Origin: Leptolinea sp. UBA5366
GTDB lineage: Bacteria > Chloroflexota > Anaerolineae > Anaerolineales > Anaerolineaceae
Reading direction: 5' to 3'
Length of the DNA stretch: 15,377 nucleotides
Assembly (NCBI GenBank): GCA_002407845.1
Contig: DHPK01000003.1
Location: forward strand, 4,083 to 19,459
Shown here in pieces: positions 1-7,511 of the stretch (position 1 is its first letter; each line of letters starts with the position of its first letter). The translations under genes and the position numbers were made by a program. The notes under the pieces are model-generated. The model made no database searches, was not told where the DNA came from, and saw only the letters and a program-made list of their open reading frames with translations.

Positions 1-368
1 CCGGCGCTCTCGCTGTTCAAGCCGCAATTGTGCTTGAGCAGGTCAATCACCGTAATTTCCTGGCTGGCGAAGGCATCATAAAGCCGGAAATCGGGCAAAA
101 ACTTGGTCACTTTGTCATCCCAGTTGAAAAGAGCCTGTTCATGCAGCATCGCCAAGACAGTGGAAACTGTCGATTTGGACATCGAGGCGATGGCATAGGA
201 AGTGTCGCTGTCGACCGTTTCGGTTTTCCCCATCGTCCGCGTGCCAATTCCTTCGGAAAAGATCACTTTCCCATCCTGAATGACGGCGATGGAAATTGCG
301 GGAGTTTGAAATGCCTGAGCGGCTTTTTCTGCGACGGCGCGCAGAGCGGATGCGTCAAATTGGTTCAT
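1..368 (-). CDS. Serine beta-lactamase-like hydrolase (class C / penicillin-binding-protein fold), N-terminal part only
   Basis: The frame opens at an ATG (368-366) and runs off the left edge without a stop, so only about 122 N-terminal residues are visible. The protein has the beta-lactamase-family fold pattern: a strand region reading ISIAVIQDGKVIFSEGIG, then SMSK at residues 62-65, which matches the SxxK nucleophile/base motif, then a helix and LLKHNCGL, which corresponds to the LLtHtSGL segment of this family. The YxN and KTG-like motifs would lie outside the window. No signal peptide is visible, so a cytoplasmic esterase or peptidase-like role is as likely as a cell-wall role. True beta-lactamase activity cannot be claimed. 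The gene is divergent from rsmG, with about 100 bp between the starts. Its Shine-Dalgarno is weak (AGAG 10-13 nt upstream of the ATG). Confidence 0.8.
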   Translation of the reverse strand, partial: MNQFDASALRAVAEKAAQAFQTPAISIAVIQDGKVIFSEGIGTRTMGKTETVDSDTSYAIASMSKSTVSTVLAMLHEQALFNWDDKVTKFLPDFRLYDAFASQEITVIDLLKHNCGLNSESA

Positions 369-435
369 GTTTCTGCTCTTTTCTAATAATTTCAGCTCTT
401 AATATAATCCGGAAAAAAAGAAATGGCTCGAAAGA

Positions 436-471
436 ATGATTAATGAGCGGTCTTCAACTATAATCTTACGC
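436..471 (+). promoter_or_regulatory. Promoter of rsmG, probably giving a leaderless transcript
   Basis: A perfect TATAAT lies at 459-464, exactly 7 nt before the chosen rsmG ATG at 472, so transcription would be expected to start at or within 1-2 nt of the A of the start codon. The -35 region at 436-441 (ATGATT, 17-bp spacer) keeps only the TGA core of TTGACA. On the other strand the same bases read TATAGT (462-457), so the element is nearly symmetric and could also fire towards the hydrolase. There is no Shine-Dalgarno before 472, consistent with leaderless initiation. The start site is inferred, not observed. Confidence 0.55.
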
Positions 472-1185
472 ATGAATTCATGGGAAACGCACGCAGCCAA
501 ATTTCTCGGATTTTCACTGACCGATCAGCAGCTCAAACGCTTTGAGCTTTATGAGGAAACTCTGATTGAATGGAACAGCCGATTTAATCTGACTGCGATT
601 CGAGAGCCTGAGGCTATCCGGATCAAACATTTTTTGGATTCACTTTCCTGTGCAGCTGCAACGGGCGATTTGAATGGAAAATCACTGATCGATGTCGGCA
701 CCGGGGCTGGCTTTCCGGGAATCGCATTGAAGATTGCCTTCCCGGCGATGGGGCTGACACTGGTCGATTCAGTCGGAAAGAAGATTAAATTCTGTCAACA
801 TGTCTGCGAAACCTTAGGGTTTACAGACTTTCAGACAGTTCATGGCAGAGCGGAAGATCTTGGGCAGGACAAGGAATTTCGTGAGCAGTTCGACGTTGCA
901 GCTGCCCGAGCGGTGACGGGCCTGCCGGCTCTGGCAGAATTGCTGCTGCCATTGGTGAAGACCGGCGGCATGATGGTCGCCCAAAAGGGCGACACTGCTG
1001 GTGAAGAAGCCGCAGCTGCCATGCATTCGCTGGCTATTCTGGGCGGGAGCCAGCCGGAGATTCATGCTGTAGAGATCCCTGAAATTGAGGAAAAACGTTT
1101 TATCATCACGGTTCAGAAAGTGAAAAAAACTCCGGCAACCTATCCGCGCCGTCCTGATCAAATCCGAAAAGTACCTTTGAGTTAA
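472..1185 (+). CDS. rsmG: 16S rRNA (guanine-527-N7)-methyltransferase RsmG (GidB)
   Basis: RsmG methylates N7 of G527 in 16S rRNA using S-adenosylmethionine, in the cytoplasm. The 237-residue product has the family's typical length and landmarks: EWNSRFNLTAI at 33-43, the SAM-binding motif DVGTGAGFPGIAL at 74-86, the acidic motif LTLVDS at 95-100, GRAEDL at 125-130 and AAARAVTGLPALAELLLP at 143-160. I start it at ATG 472, not the in-frame ATG at 436, because the family N-terminus aligns from about there and a perfect TATAAT would lie inside the longer version. The gene converges on recF, and its stop TAA (1183-1185) overlaps the recF stop. In many bacteria rsmG and recF both sit near oriC, but no DnaA-box cluster, dnaA, dnaN or parAB is visible here. 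Confidence 0.93.
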   Translation: MNSWETHAAKFLGFSLTDQQLKRFELYEETLIEWNSRFNLTAIREPEAIRIKHFLDSLSCAAATGDLNGKSLIDVGTGAGFPGIALKIAFPAMGLTLVDSVGKKIKFCQHVCETLGFTDFQTVHGRAEDLGQDKEFREQFDVAAARAVTGLPALAELLLPLVKTGGMMVAQKGDTAGEEAAAAMHSLAILGGSQPEIHAVEIPEIEEKRFIITVQKVKKTPATYPRRPDQIRKVPLS

Positions 1186-2369
1186 CGCGCGGAAAGCACG
1201 CCTTGCGAAACGTTCAGCACGCGATGCTTTTGGGTGAATTTATCTGAAAAATGGGTTAAATCAGTAGTTGTCAGGATGCCTTGCGCGGTCTGGTTCAGCC
1301 TGTTCAGTAAGTCCAGCCTGCGGCGTTCATCTAGCTCTGCCAGCGTTTCATCGAGCAGCAGCAGCGGATCAGTGCCGGTTTTCTCCTTGATTAAGTCAAT
1401 TTCAGCAAATTTGAGGGTCAGCAGCGCGGTGCGAATTTGACCGCGCGAACCGAATGCGCCTAAATCGATGTCATTCGCGCAAATCTGGAAATCGTCGCGA
1501 TGCGGTCCGGACGTTGTCACGCCCCGCTCAATCTCGCGCTGGCGGATGCTGTGAAGGTGCTGTTTGAAGGCAGCAGCAATTTCGGAGGGTTCTGGCAGTT
1601 CTGCGGGCGCGGGAAAATTGCCTTCTTCTTTTTCGTTGTGATTCGGATCAAAAGACGGCAGGTAGTTCATTTTGATTCTCTCCAGCTGATCGGTCAGCTG
1701 CAGGTGAATCTCATCCGCATGGTTGTTCAGCGTGATCAGCGCCTGAGCGCGGTCTGCGATCAGAGCGGCTCCTTTTTCTGCCAGCATTTCGTCCCAATAA
1801 TCGAGTTGAGCCGGATCCGCACGTCTTTCCGCTATCTGCTTGAGCAGCGCATTCCGCTGGAGCAGAACTTTCTGGTAGTCCGTGAGTGTCTGCGCATAGC
1901 CGGGGAATGACTGGGAAAGCAGAATATTGAGATAGCGCCGGCGCTCCTGCGGCGGACCTTCCAAAATCGAGGTCATCTGAGGGATAAACAGCACAGCCGG
2001 AAAACTGCCAACCGCTTTTTGAGCGCTGATCTTTTGCGTGTTGAGCAGGATCTCTTTGCGTGTACGGCAACCGTTCGCTGTCGGCTCTTGGATAATGCGA
2101 ATCTCAATCTGGTCATTGCGGTTTTCACGCGTGAAAGACGCGACGATGCGGGCAACTGCCAAGGACTCGTTCAGCGCTTCGAAATTGATCAGCTGGCTGT
2201 CATTTTTGGCAAGCAGCGGTGAAAAAGTGGCGCAATAAAAAAGGCTTTCGAGCAGGCTGGTTTTGCCCTGCGCATTCCCGCCAGATAAAATCGTGATGCC
2301 TGGCTGGAAATCAAGGTCCAGCCGGGTGTAAGAGCGAAAATTCGAGAGCGTCAGATGGTTCAGAATCAT
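1182..2369 (-). CDS. recF: DNA replication and repair protein RecF
   Basis: RecF is an SMC-like ATPase that works with RecO and RecR to load RecA at single-strand gaps and stalled forks. The 395-residue product starts ILNHLTLSNFRSYTRLDLDF, the standard RecF N-terminus. It then shows Walker A SGGNAQGKTSLLES at about residues 29-42, a signature region SRGQIRTALLTLKFAE, and Walker B PLLLLDETLAELD near the C-terminus, where Glu replaces the second Asp often seen in RecF. I place the start at ATG 2369: an in-frame extension to 2501 has no family similarity and lies within the upstream glycosidase. Only one base separates the glycosidase stop from this ATG, so translation is probably coupled. recF is the last gene of the minus-strand operon, an unusual place for a gene normally next to dnaN and gyrB. 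Confidence 0.93.
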   Translation of the reverse strand: MILNHLTLSNFRSYTRLDLDFQPGITILSGGNAQGKTSLLESLFYCATFSPLLAKNDSQLINFEALNESLAVARIVASFTRENRNDQIEIRIIQEPTANGCRTRKEILLNTQKISAQKAVGSFPAVLFIPQMTSILEGPPQERRRYLNILLSQSFPGYAQTLTDYQKVLLQRNALLKQIAERRADPAQLDYWDEMLAEKGAALIADRAQALITLNNHADEIHLQLTDQLERIKMNYLPSFDPNHNEKEEGNFPAPAELPEPSEIAAAFKQHLHSIRQREIERGVTTSGPHRDDFQICANDIDLGAFGSRGQIRTALLTLKFAEIDLIKEKTGTDPLLLLDETLAELDERRRLDLLNRLNQTAQGILTTTDLTHFSDKFTQKHRVLNVSQGVLSAR

Positions 2370-2370
2370 A

Positions 2371-3687
2371 TCAGTTTGGGTAAATGATCCGCCCGGTCGC
2401 CGGGGCATATTCATTAACGTCTTCGGAGTCGAGACTGTTTTTGCGGCAGATTGCGCTGTAAAAGTCGACTGATGGGCGGCGAGTGCGCTCCTGTGTTTCA
2501 AGAATCAGCCGCCAAAGCCCAAATCGCTGGCTCCAGCCGCGTTCCCACTCGAAATTATCGATCAGTGACCAGTGATAATAACCTTTCACCGGAATACCGG
2601 TCGACCAGGCACGCCACAGCTGATGGATGTGGGCAGCGAGGTATTCGCGGCGAAAAGTGTCCTCCTCGTTTTCAACGCCGTTTTCGGTCACAATCACAGG
2701 CAGATGGAATCCTCCTGCCCATTTAAGAGCCTGGTAGAAAGATTCCGGTTCGTTGGCGATAAATCCGGTATCGCTGAGTGCTGCGCCGGCTGGAAATGAC
2801 AGCAGTTCAGCCAAATTTGGCGAAAAATGAACCTGACTACCGGTATAAAAATTCAACCCGACAAAATCCAGTGTGTTTTTAGCAGACGGAATAGCAATAT
2901 GATAAGGACCGCAGCGAAAACTTCCTTTTGCGGCGACCTGGATGAAAGAATTGTTAAAAAGCTGATGTGCTGCGTTAACCGTCAGCCGATCGACTGGCGA
3001 TTTGGTTTTTGGGAAAAAATCGCGGAAATTGATGGCGGTGCTGACCAAAGCATCCGGCTGCTGCTCATGGATGAAGTGATAGGCGGCAGCATGGGCTTTA
3101 ATCATATTGACGAGCACCCGGTGCGCTTTTTTTACGGACATGCTTTTCCCGGGCGGAAAATCGCCGGTGATGAATCCGGAATAAACATAGACGTTGGGTT
3201 CATTGATCGTCACCCAGTCTTTCACAAGCGATTTCAGCGCGGGGACTATTTTTTGGGAATATTTCAGAAAAAGGTCCGGTGATTCCTCGTTTTCCCAGCC
3301 GCCCATTTTGGTGAACCAGATTGGGTCCGTAAAATGATGGAGCGTTATCATCGGACGCAGTCCGACGCTGATCATCCCTTGAATGATTTCACGGTAATAG
3401 TCGATCGCAGACTCGTCCCAGCTGTCCGGAGTTGGTTGAATGCGCGACCATTCGATTGACATCCGGTGGGAATTCTGCCCGTTGTCCGCAGCGTTTTGAA
3501 AATCCTCACGCCAGCGTCCGCCCCACCAGTCACAGGCCTTTCCGCTGACATCGCCGTCTTTTATCCTGCCAGCTTCTTTTTCCCATAAACTCCAGTTATT
3601 GTTGAGGTTGCCGCCTTCGACCTGGTGAGAGGAGGTCGCAGTCCCCCATGAAAAATTCGCGGGAAATGCAAATTTCACAGATGCCAT
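2371..3687 (-). CDS. Glycoside hydrolase family 1 beta-glycosidase (beta-glucosidase/galactosidase type)
   Basis: GH1 enzymes hydrolyse terminal beta-linked sugars from oligosaccharides or aryl glycosides by a retaining double-displacement mechanism. The 438-residue protein begins FPANFSWGTATSSHQVEG, the classic GH1 N-terminus. It has the acid/base Glu163 in TINEPNVY, the nucleophile Glu335 in VTENG, and the aglycone/glycone-site region GYYHWSLIDNFEWERGW near residues 368-384. The segment ITLHHFTDP replaces the more familiar YHWDLP; I associate this form with archaeal and some thermophilic or Chloroflexota enzymes. No signal peptide is present, so it should act in the cytoplasm on imported sugars. 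The exact substrate cannot be read from sequence. A good Shine-Dalgarno (AAAGGA) lies before the ATG, 15 bp after the stop of the upstream gene, and recF follows after 1 bp. Confidence 0.93.
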   Translation of the reverse strand: MASVKFAFPANFSWGTATSSHQVEGGNLNNNWSLWEKEAGRIKDGDVSGKACDWWGGRWREDFQNAADNGQNSHRMSIEWSRIQPTPDSWDESAIDYYREIIQGMISVGLRPMITLHHFTDPIWFTKMGGWENEESPDLFLKYSQKIVPALKSLVKDWVTINEPNVYVYSGFITGDFPPGKSMSVKKAHRVLVNMIKAHAAAYHFIHEQQPDALVSTAINFRDFFPKTKSPVDRLTVNAAHQLFNNSFIQVAAKGSFRCGPYHIAIPSAKNTLDFVGLNFYTGSQVHFSPNLAELLSFPAGAALSDTGFIANEPESFYQALKWAGGFHLPVIVTENGVENEEDTFRREYLAAHIHQLWRAWSTGIPVKGYYHWSLIDNFEWERGWSQRFGLWRLILETQERTRRPSVDFYSAICRKNSLDSEDVNEYAPATGRIIYPN

Positions 3688-3702
3688 GCTAAAGTTCCTT
3701 TC

Positions 3703-5745
3703 TCAGAACTGATATTCGTCCAAAATAGCCTGAATGTCTTGATCCAGCTCGTTTTTTTTCTCGATTGTCAAAACGTTCGTTTCAATGCAGTTTTCAAGCG
3801 GTTTGCCGAGACCGTTCAACTGGCACTCAGTGACCTGTTTCAAAATTTTTCCAGTTGAAGGCTCAACCCAGAACAGATAACGATTGATCTGTGCCCGTTG
3901 TTCGATGCTTGACTGCAGCATGTGCTCAAATGTATAGCACCAGACAGTCTCATCGTTCAGCAGGCAGTCCTCCCGTCCGAGATATTCGGCATTGGTCATG
4001 AGTACTGATTCAAAATCGACCCCGTAGATGAACGGATAAATCATATTGCTGCCAGATTGTTCATTCGGAATCAGGTTCCCTTCGGGCAGAGCAATCAGTC
4101 CAGCACCCGTTGACCATACTCCGGAAACCAACTGCCCGGATTTGTCGCGGATTAAGGAAAGACTGTCCGTTATGTACCCATCCTGATCTATCTTTTCCCA
4201 AAGCTCGACCGTCTTATAGCTGCTGATCAGGTTTTTAGAATAATGCTGCTGTAATTCAGGAAAATCCGGATTGGGGATCGCTGTGAACCATTCATTGACC
4301 TGATGAATCCAGCCGGACTGACCAGAAAGATCAGCGGTCAGTGTTTTAAACAGATCGAGCGCTTCCAGCAGTTCAGGATTTTCGTCAGGTCCGTAATCTA
4401 CGCTTGTATAGTTGAGCTGAGCCGCAGTTCTTGACTCAGGCTGCTGAGCGAAGGCGAGTCCGACCGGCTGCCATTCAACCTCCCAATTTCCGTCAATGCG
4501 ATATTCGATGCGTTCAATATGTAAATCGAGCGATTTCTCAGGAATCTCAGGAAGATACAGGTCGCAGGCAAATTGGTTTGAATCCGGCAGAAAACCGCAA
4601 GAGGAGAGGATCACCGTCTCGCCAGATTCTTCTGCCGTGAAATAAACTTGTGAAAGATTGAAATCATTGTCAATTGTCAGGCGCAGCACGGGGTGAGTGT
4701 GACTGTCATGCGGCGCTTCAGCCAGCTGATAGCCGCTGATGACAGCCTGAAACTCGTCCAGCTCAATCGGAATCTCAAGTTTTCCGCTGCTGCCGACGCT
4801 GAGTTCTTCAGAAAAATCGATTGTCAGATCTTTAGGCGTCGTTCGATAAACAAAAACATGATCCAAACCGATCATGAGCGGATCGGAAGCGTTAAGGGCT
4901 GAAAAATAGTAGGAATTGTTCAAGTTCAGCAGCCTGTCATCCGTCAGATTAAAGCCGTAAGCGCCGTCTCTGACCAGAATCAGCCGCTTGCCGGCAGCCG
5001 TGCGGACAGAGACTGTTCCGATCCTTGAAATCGCTTCATCGGTTCGTTCAGTGTGCAGTCCGGGCTGAATCATGGTATCCGTTGTCGTCTGTGCGGTGTT
5101 CATTAGCTCAAATGTGACCCCAGCCTGGATATCGCTCAGCGGAGGCTGGCTGCTTCTCTCCTGATGGTCTCCCACAGCGAGTTTCAGAATATTCGCTGAT
5201 CCTTGTGCTGCCGGTTCGGTTTCGAACGGGATTTGGTTGAAATGAAACGCAACAGTGTCCGGCTGTGTGTCAGTCACGAATTCAAGCAGCCCGGCGACAA
5301 CAAGCTGATTGCCGTTCGAAAGCAGGCTGTAATGGGAGTTTGAGCTGGGCGTCAGCCACTCCTCCGAAGGCAGTCCCAGTTCTGCGATTGGCAGGTATCT
5401 GCCGGTAGTACGCGCTGAATCGGTGACCTTGCTGCCCCATTCGATCGGCAGATCCCAGATTAAAATTCGAACCAAAATCCGGTCTGCTTCGACAACTGCG
5501 TCATTGATTTCAAGCACTGCTTTTTGATTGTCTCCGGACAGAATTTCGGCAATGATCGGTTCTGCTAGTGCGTAAATCGCCTCAGCGCTGCCGATCAGCG
5601 TCAAGTCTTGTGCTTCTCCTTCAGTCTGAAAAGCAACTGCGGGCAGCGCTCGGCTGACAACCAACCAAAGGAAGACGAGCAGAAAAAGGCTTCGTTTTCG
5701 GTTCAAATTATGCTTCTTTCTCAATATTCTCGTCGACCGGCTCAT
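3703..5745 (-). CDS. Exported protein of unknown function with three cysteine pairs
   Basis: I do not recognise this 680-residue protein. It has a long basic N-region (RILRKKHNLNRKRS), a hydrophobic stretch LFLLVFLWLVV (about 20-30) and a likely signal-peptidase I site after AVA at residue 38, so it should be secreted or extracytoplasmic. No later membrane helix or LPXTG-type anchor is visible. The rest looks beta-rich, and its six cysteines fall in three close pairs in the second half, suggesting disulfides outside the cell. The C-terminal part (ELWEKIDQDGYITDSLSLI onwards) vaguely resembles LolA/LppX-like carrier folds, but this is weak. The start is uncertain: ATG 5745 overlaps the dehydrogenase by 38 bp without a clear Shine-Dalgarno. 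A TTG at 5706 just after the dehydrogenase stop, preceded by GAAAGAAG, would give a tidier signal peptide. Confidence 0.75.
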   Translation of the reverse strand: MSRSTRILRKKHNLNRKRSLFLLVFLWLVVSRALPAVAFQTEGEAQDLTLIGSAEAIYALAEPIIAEILSGDNQKAVLEINDAVVEADRILVRILIWDLPIEWGSKVTDSARTTGRYLPIAELGLPSEEWLTPSSNSHYSLLSNGNQLVVAGLLEFVTDTQPDTVAFHFNQIPFETEPAAQGSANILKLAVGDHQERSSQPPLSDIQAGVTFELMNTAQTTTDTMIQPGLHTERTDEAISRIGTVSVRTAAGKRLILVRDGAYGFNLTDDRLLNLNNSYYFSALNASDPLMIGLDHVFVYRTTPKDLTIDFSEELSVGSSGKLEIPIELDEFQAVISGYQLAEAPHDSHTHPVLRLTIDNDFNLSQVYFTAEESGETVILSSCGFLPDSNQFACDLYLPEIPEKSLDLHIERIEYRIDGNWEVEWQPVGLAFAQQPESRTAAQLNYTSVDYGPDENPELLEALDLFKTLTADLSGQSGWIHQVNEWFTAIPNPDFPELQQHYSKNLISSYKTVELWEKIDQDGYITDSLSLIRDKSGQLVSGVWSTGAGLIALPEGNLIPNEQSGSNMIYPFIYGVDFESVLMTNAEYLGREDCLLNDETVWCYTFEHMLQSSIEQRAQINRYLFWVEPSTGKILKQVTECQLNGLGKPLENCIETNVLTIEKKNELDQDIQAILDEYQF

Positions 5746-6757
5746 CAGCAGGAGTGCTTCGGCTCGATTTTTGGTAAATTTCCGGATTAACTGTGTTTCG
5801 GTATGGAGCAGCAGTATCGCTCAAACAAACTGTGCGGATCACATCCATGATCGCAGCCGCCATGCCGGCGCGGGTTTCGACGGTATTCGTTCCGATGTGC
5901 GGGGTCAGCACTACCCGGTCAAACTTGGTCAGACCTTCAGGAATGCGCGGCTCATCTGGATAAACGTCGATGGCGGCGCCGCCCAGTTTGCCGCTCAGGA
6001 GCGCATCCATCAATGCTTGGTGGTCAACGATTGCACCTCTGGCGGTGTTGATCAAAATAGCGCCATCTTTCATTTTCGAAAAGGTCTCGTGGTTGAATAG
6101 ATTTCTGGACTGATCATTGACCGGACAATGGATTGAAATGATATCCGAAGTCGCCAGCAGTTCGTCGAAACTGGCGTAACGGATGCTCTTTTCCTTTGCC
6201 ATCGGCAGCCGATTGCGGTTGTAATACTGAATGTTCATGCGCAGCGGCCAGCAAAATTCAGCCAATGTCATCCCGATGTGCCCCAACCCGATGATTCCGA
6301 GCGTCTTGCCAAATAGATTATGCCCGGGATTTGACCCAATGGCAAACAGAGATTCAACAGCTGATCCGGCGCGTCTGATTTTTCGATCCAGCTCAGAAAT
6401 ACGGCGGCTGACGTTCAGCATCAGCGCCAGCGCCAGCTCTGCGGTTGATTGCGCGGTCGCGTCTGGAATGTTGATCACCGGGATTTTCAGCGCATTGGCT
6501 GCGGTAATATCAATGTTGTCATAACCGGCGCCGTTTGCCACGATCGTTTTCAGCGAGAGTGCTTTCGCGATCATTTTCGCGTTGATCTCTGTGATGGCAA
6601 CGATCGCGGCTGTCTGGGGCAATATTTCATCAAGTTCAGCTTCTGTAAATTCGGAATCATAATCCGCTGGTTCGACCACTTTGAACTCTGGTTCAAGTGC
6701 GGAAAAATCTTCGACGCGAACTTTTTTAGGAATTAAGACAAATTTCCGGTCATCCAT
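5708..6757 (-). CDS. D-isomer-specific 2-hydroxyacid dehydrogenase (NAD(P)H-dependent)
   Basis: These enzymes reversibly reduce a 2-oxoacid to a D-2-hydroxyacid. The 349-residue protein has the full family layout: N-terminal substrate-binding lobe, Rossmann motif GLGHIG at 157-162, and the catalytic triad Arg240 (NTARG), Glu269 (YPDEP) and His287 (LTPHIG). After the second Rossmann strand the sequence is YYNRNRLP (about 178-185) where NAD-specific members usually carry Asp, so NADPH use is plausible (inference). A charged tail of about 30 residues follows the usual C-terminus. The specific substrate (glyoxylate, hydroxypyruvate, 3-phosphoglycerate, sulfopyruvate and so on) cannot be assigned; the protein is short for full-length SerA with its ACT domain. 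The Shine-Dalgarno AAGGAG lies within the end of comB, and the start is 2 nt after the comB stop. Confidence 0.9.
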   Translation of the reverse strand: MDDRKFVLIPKKVRVEDFSALEPEFKVVEPADYDSEFTEAELDEILPQTAAIVAITEINAKMIAKALSLKTIVANGAGYDNIDITAANALKIPVINIPDATAQSTAELALALMLNVSRRISELDRKIRRAGSAVESLFAIGSNPGHNLFGKTLGIIGLGHIGMTLAEFCWPLRMNIQYYNRNRLPMAKEKSIRYASFDELLATSDIISIHCPVNDQSRNLFNHETFSKMKDGAILINTARGAIVDHQALMDALLSGKLGGAAIDVYPDEPRIPEGLTKFDRVVLTPHIGTNTVETRAGMAAAIMDVIRTVCLSDTAAPYRNTVNPEIYQKSSRSTPADEPVDENIEKEA

Positions 6758-6759
6758 TC

Positions 6760-7488
6760 TTATAACTCCTTCTTTGACAACTGAACTGTGAAATCATTGA
6801 TTCGTTCAGCAGACAGCACCCAGTCGAATCGATCCACGCTGCAAACCCATTCCAGATCGACTGCGGGTAAATCGGGCGACCCTTCGGTGGTAAATCGCAT
6901 ACCGTTAATTGAGTTTCTGACGCGGGCATCAAGCTCGGCTGTCGGCAGCGGTGTTCCTTTGAGCAGACTGATAATGTAATCCGCACAAGCTCGGTCTTCG
7001 TCGCCTCTGCCATCCGGCAGCACACCGGTTTCAACAAAGTGAACGCTTTGGGGAGCAGTGCGGCGGATCATTTCAGCAGCTGCCCGCGCTGTAACCAAGC
7101 TGACAGCCAAAATCGTTTTGCCATGCGTAGAGCGGATCAGCCCCTGTGTTCCGGCGGTCGTCCGCTGAATCAGCGTTTTTCCTTTCAGATCTGTGCAGAT
7201 AATCTGATCAGGCGAATTGTTTAAATCAAATTCCGGAATTCCATATCCATTGACCTCGCCCATGATCAGCGAATCAGGGAACCGGTCTTTCAAATCCAGC
7301 GCTTGCTGAATTTCAGCGACACAAAAGATCGTGCGCGCGCCGCCAGCGAATGCGTATGCTGCGGTTGTGAACGCCCGCAGCACGTCAATCACGACAACAA
7401 AGTCAGTCCCTAATTCACAGTCGCTCAGCGTTCCGCGGCTAAAGTCGGGCAGTGCGGTGCGAAGCTGTCCCTCTAATTTTTTCTTCAT
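6760..7488 (-). CDS. comB: ComB-like 2-phosphosulfolactate phosphatase family protein
   Basis: Archaeal ComB removes phosphate from (R)-2-phospho-3-sulfolactate to give sulfolactate in coenzyme M biosynthesis. Bacterial members are widespread and their role is mostly unproven. The 242-residue protein carries the family's conserved acidic, Mg-binding-type blocks: VVIDVLRAFTTA at 32-43, IMGEVNGYGIPEFDLNNSP at 75-93, LIQRTTAGTQG at 106-116 and GDEDRACADYI at 162-172. I start it at ATG 7488, the first ATG in frame; the longer frame begins with TTG and would include the promoter. The start lies 7 nt after a TATAAT on this strand and has no Shine-Dalgarno, so the mRNA may be leaderless. It is the first gene of the minus-strand operon. 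No comA or other coenzyme M gene is visible, so the gene name reflects the family only. Confidence 0.85.
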   Translation of the reverse strand: MKKKLEGQLRTALPDFSRGTLSDCELGTDFVVVIDVLRAFTTAAYAFAGGARTIFCVAEIQQALDLKDRFPDSLIMGEVNGYGIPEFDLNNSPDQIICTDLKGKTLIQRTTAGTQGLIRSTHGKTILAVSLVTARAAAEMIRRTAPQSVHFVETGVLPDGRGDEDRACADYIISLLKGTPLPTAELDARVRNSINGMRFTTEGSPDLPAVDLEWVCSVDRFDWVLSAERINDFTVQLSKKEL

Positions 7489-7495
7489 ACTGCCA

Positions 7496-7503
7496 ATTAT
7501 AAT
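7496..7503. promoter_or_regulatory. Shared palindromic -10 element driving comB and the phosphoesterase divergently
   Basis: The 8-bp palindrome ATTATAAT contains TATAAT on the plus strand (7498-7503) and TATAAT on the minus strand (7501-7496). The phosphoesterase ATG (7512) is 8 nt downstream on one side; the comB ATG (7488) is 7 nt downstream on the other. Neither has a Shine-Dalgarno, so both genes probably produce leaderless mRNAs from one symmetric opening site. I find no convincing -35 hexamer at 16-18 bp on either side, which lowers confidence in promoter strength. Confidence 0.6.
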
Positions 7504-7511
7504 AAGAATCA

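Noticed and set aside
30..386. 118-codon plus-strand frame at the left edge
   Set aside because: It is antisense to the beta-lactamase-like hydrolase, whose SMSK and HNCGL motifs identify the coding strand.
472..2369. Replication origin near rsmG and recF
   Set aside because: These genes are often near oriC, but no DnaA-box cluster (TTATCCACA), AT-rich unwinding region, dnaA, dnaN or parAB was seen.
2370..2501. N-terminal extension of recF
   Set aside because: The added 44 residues have no RecF similarity and overlap the GH1 gene; the ATG 1 bp after the GH1 stop is the natural start.
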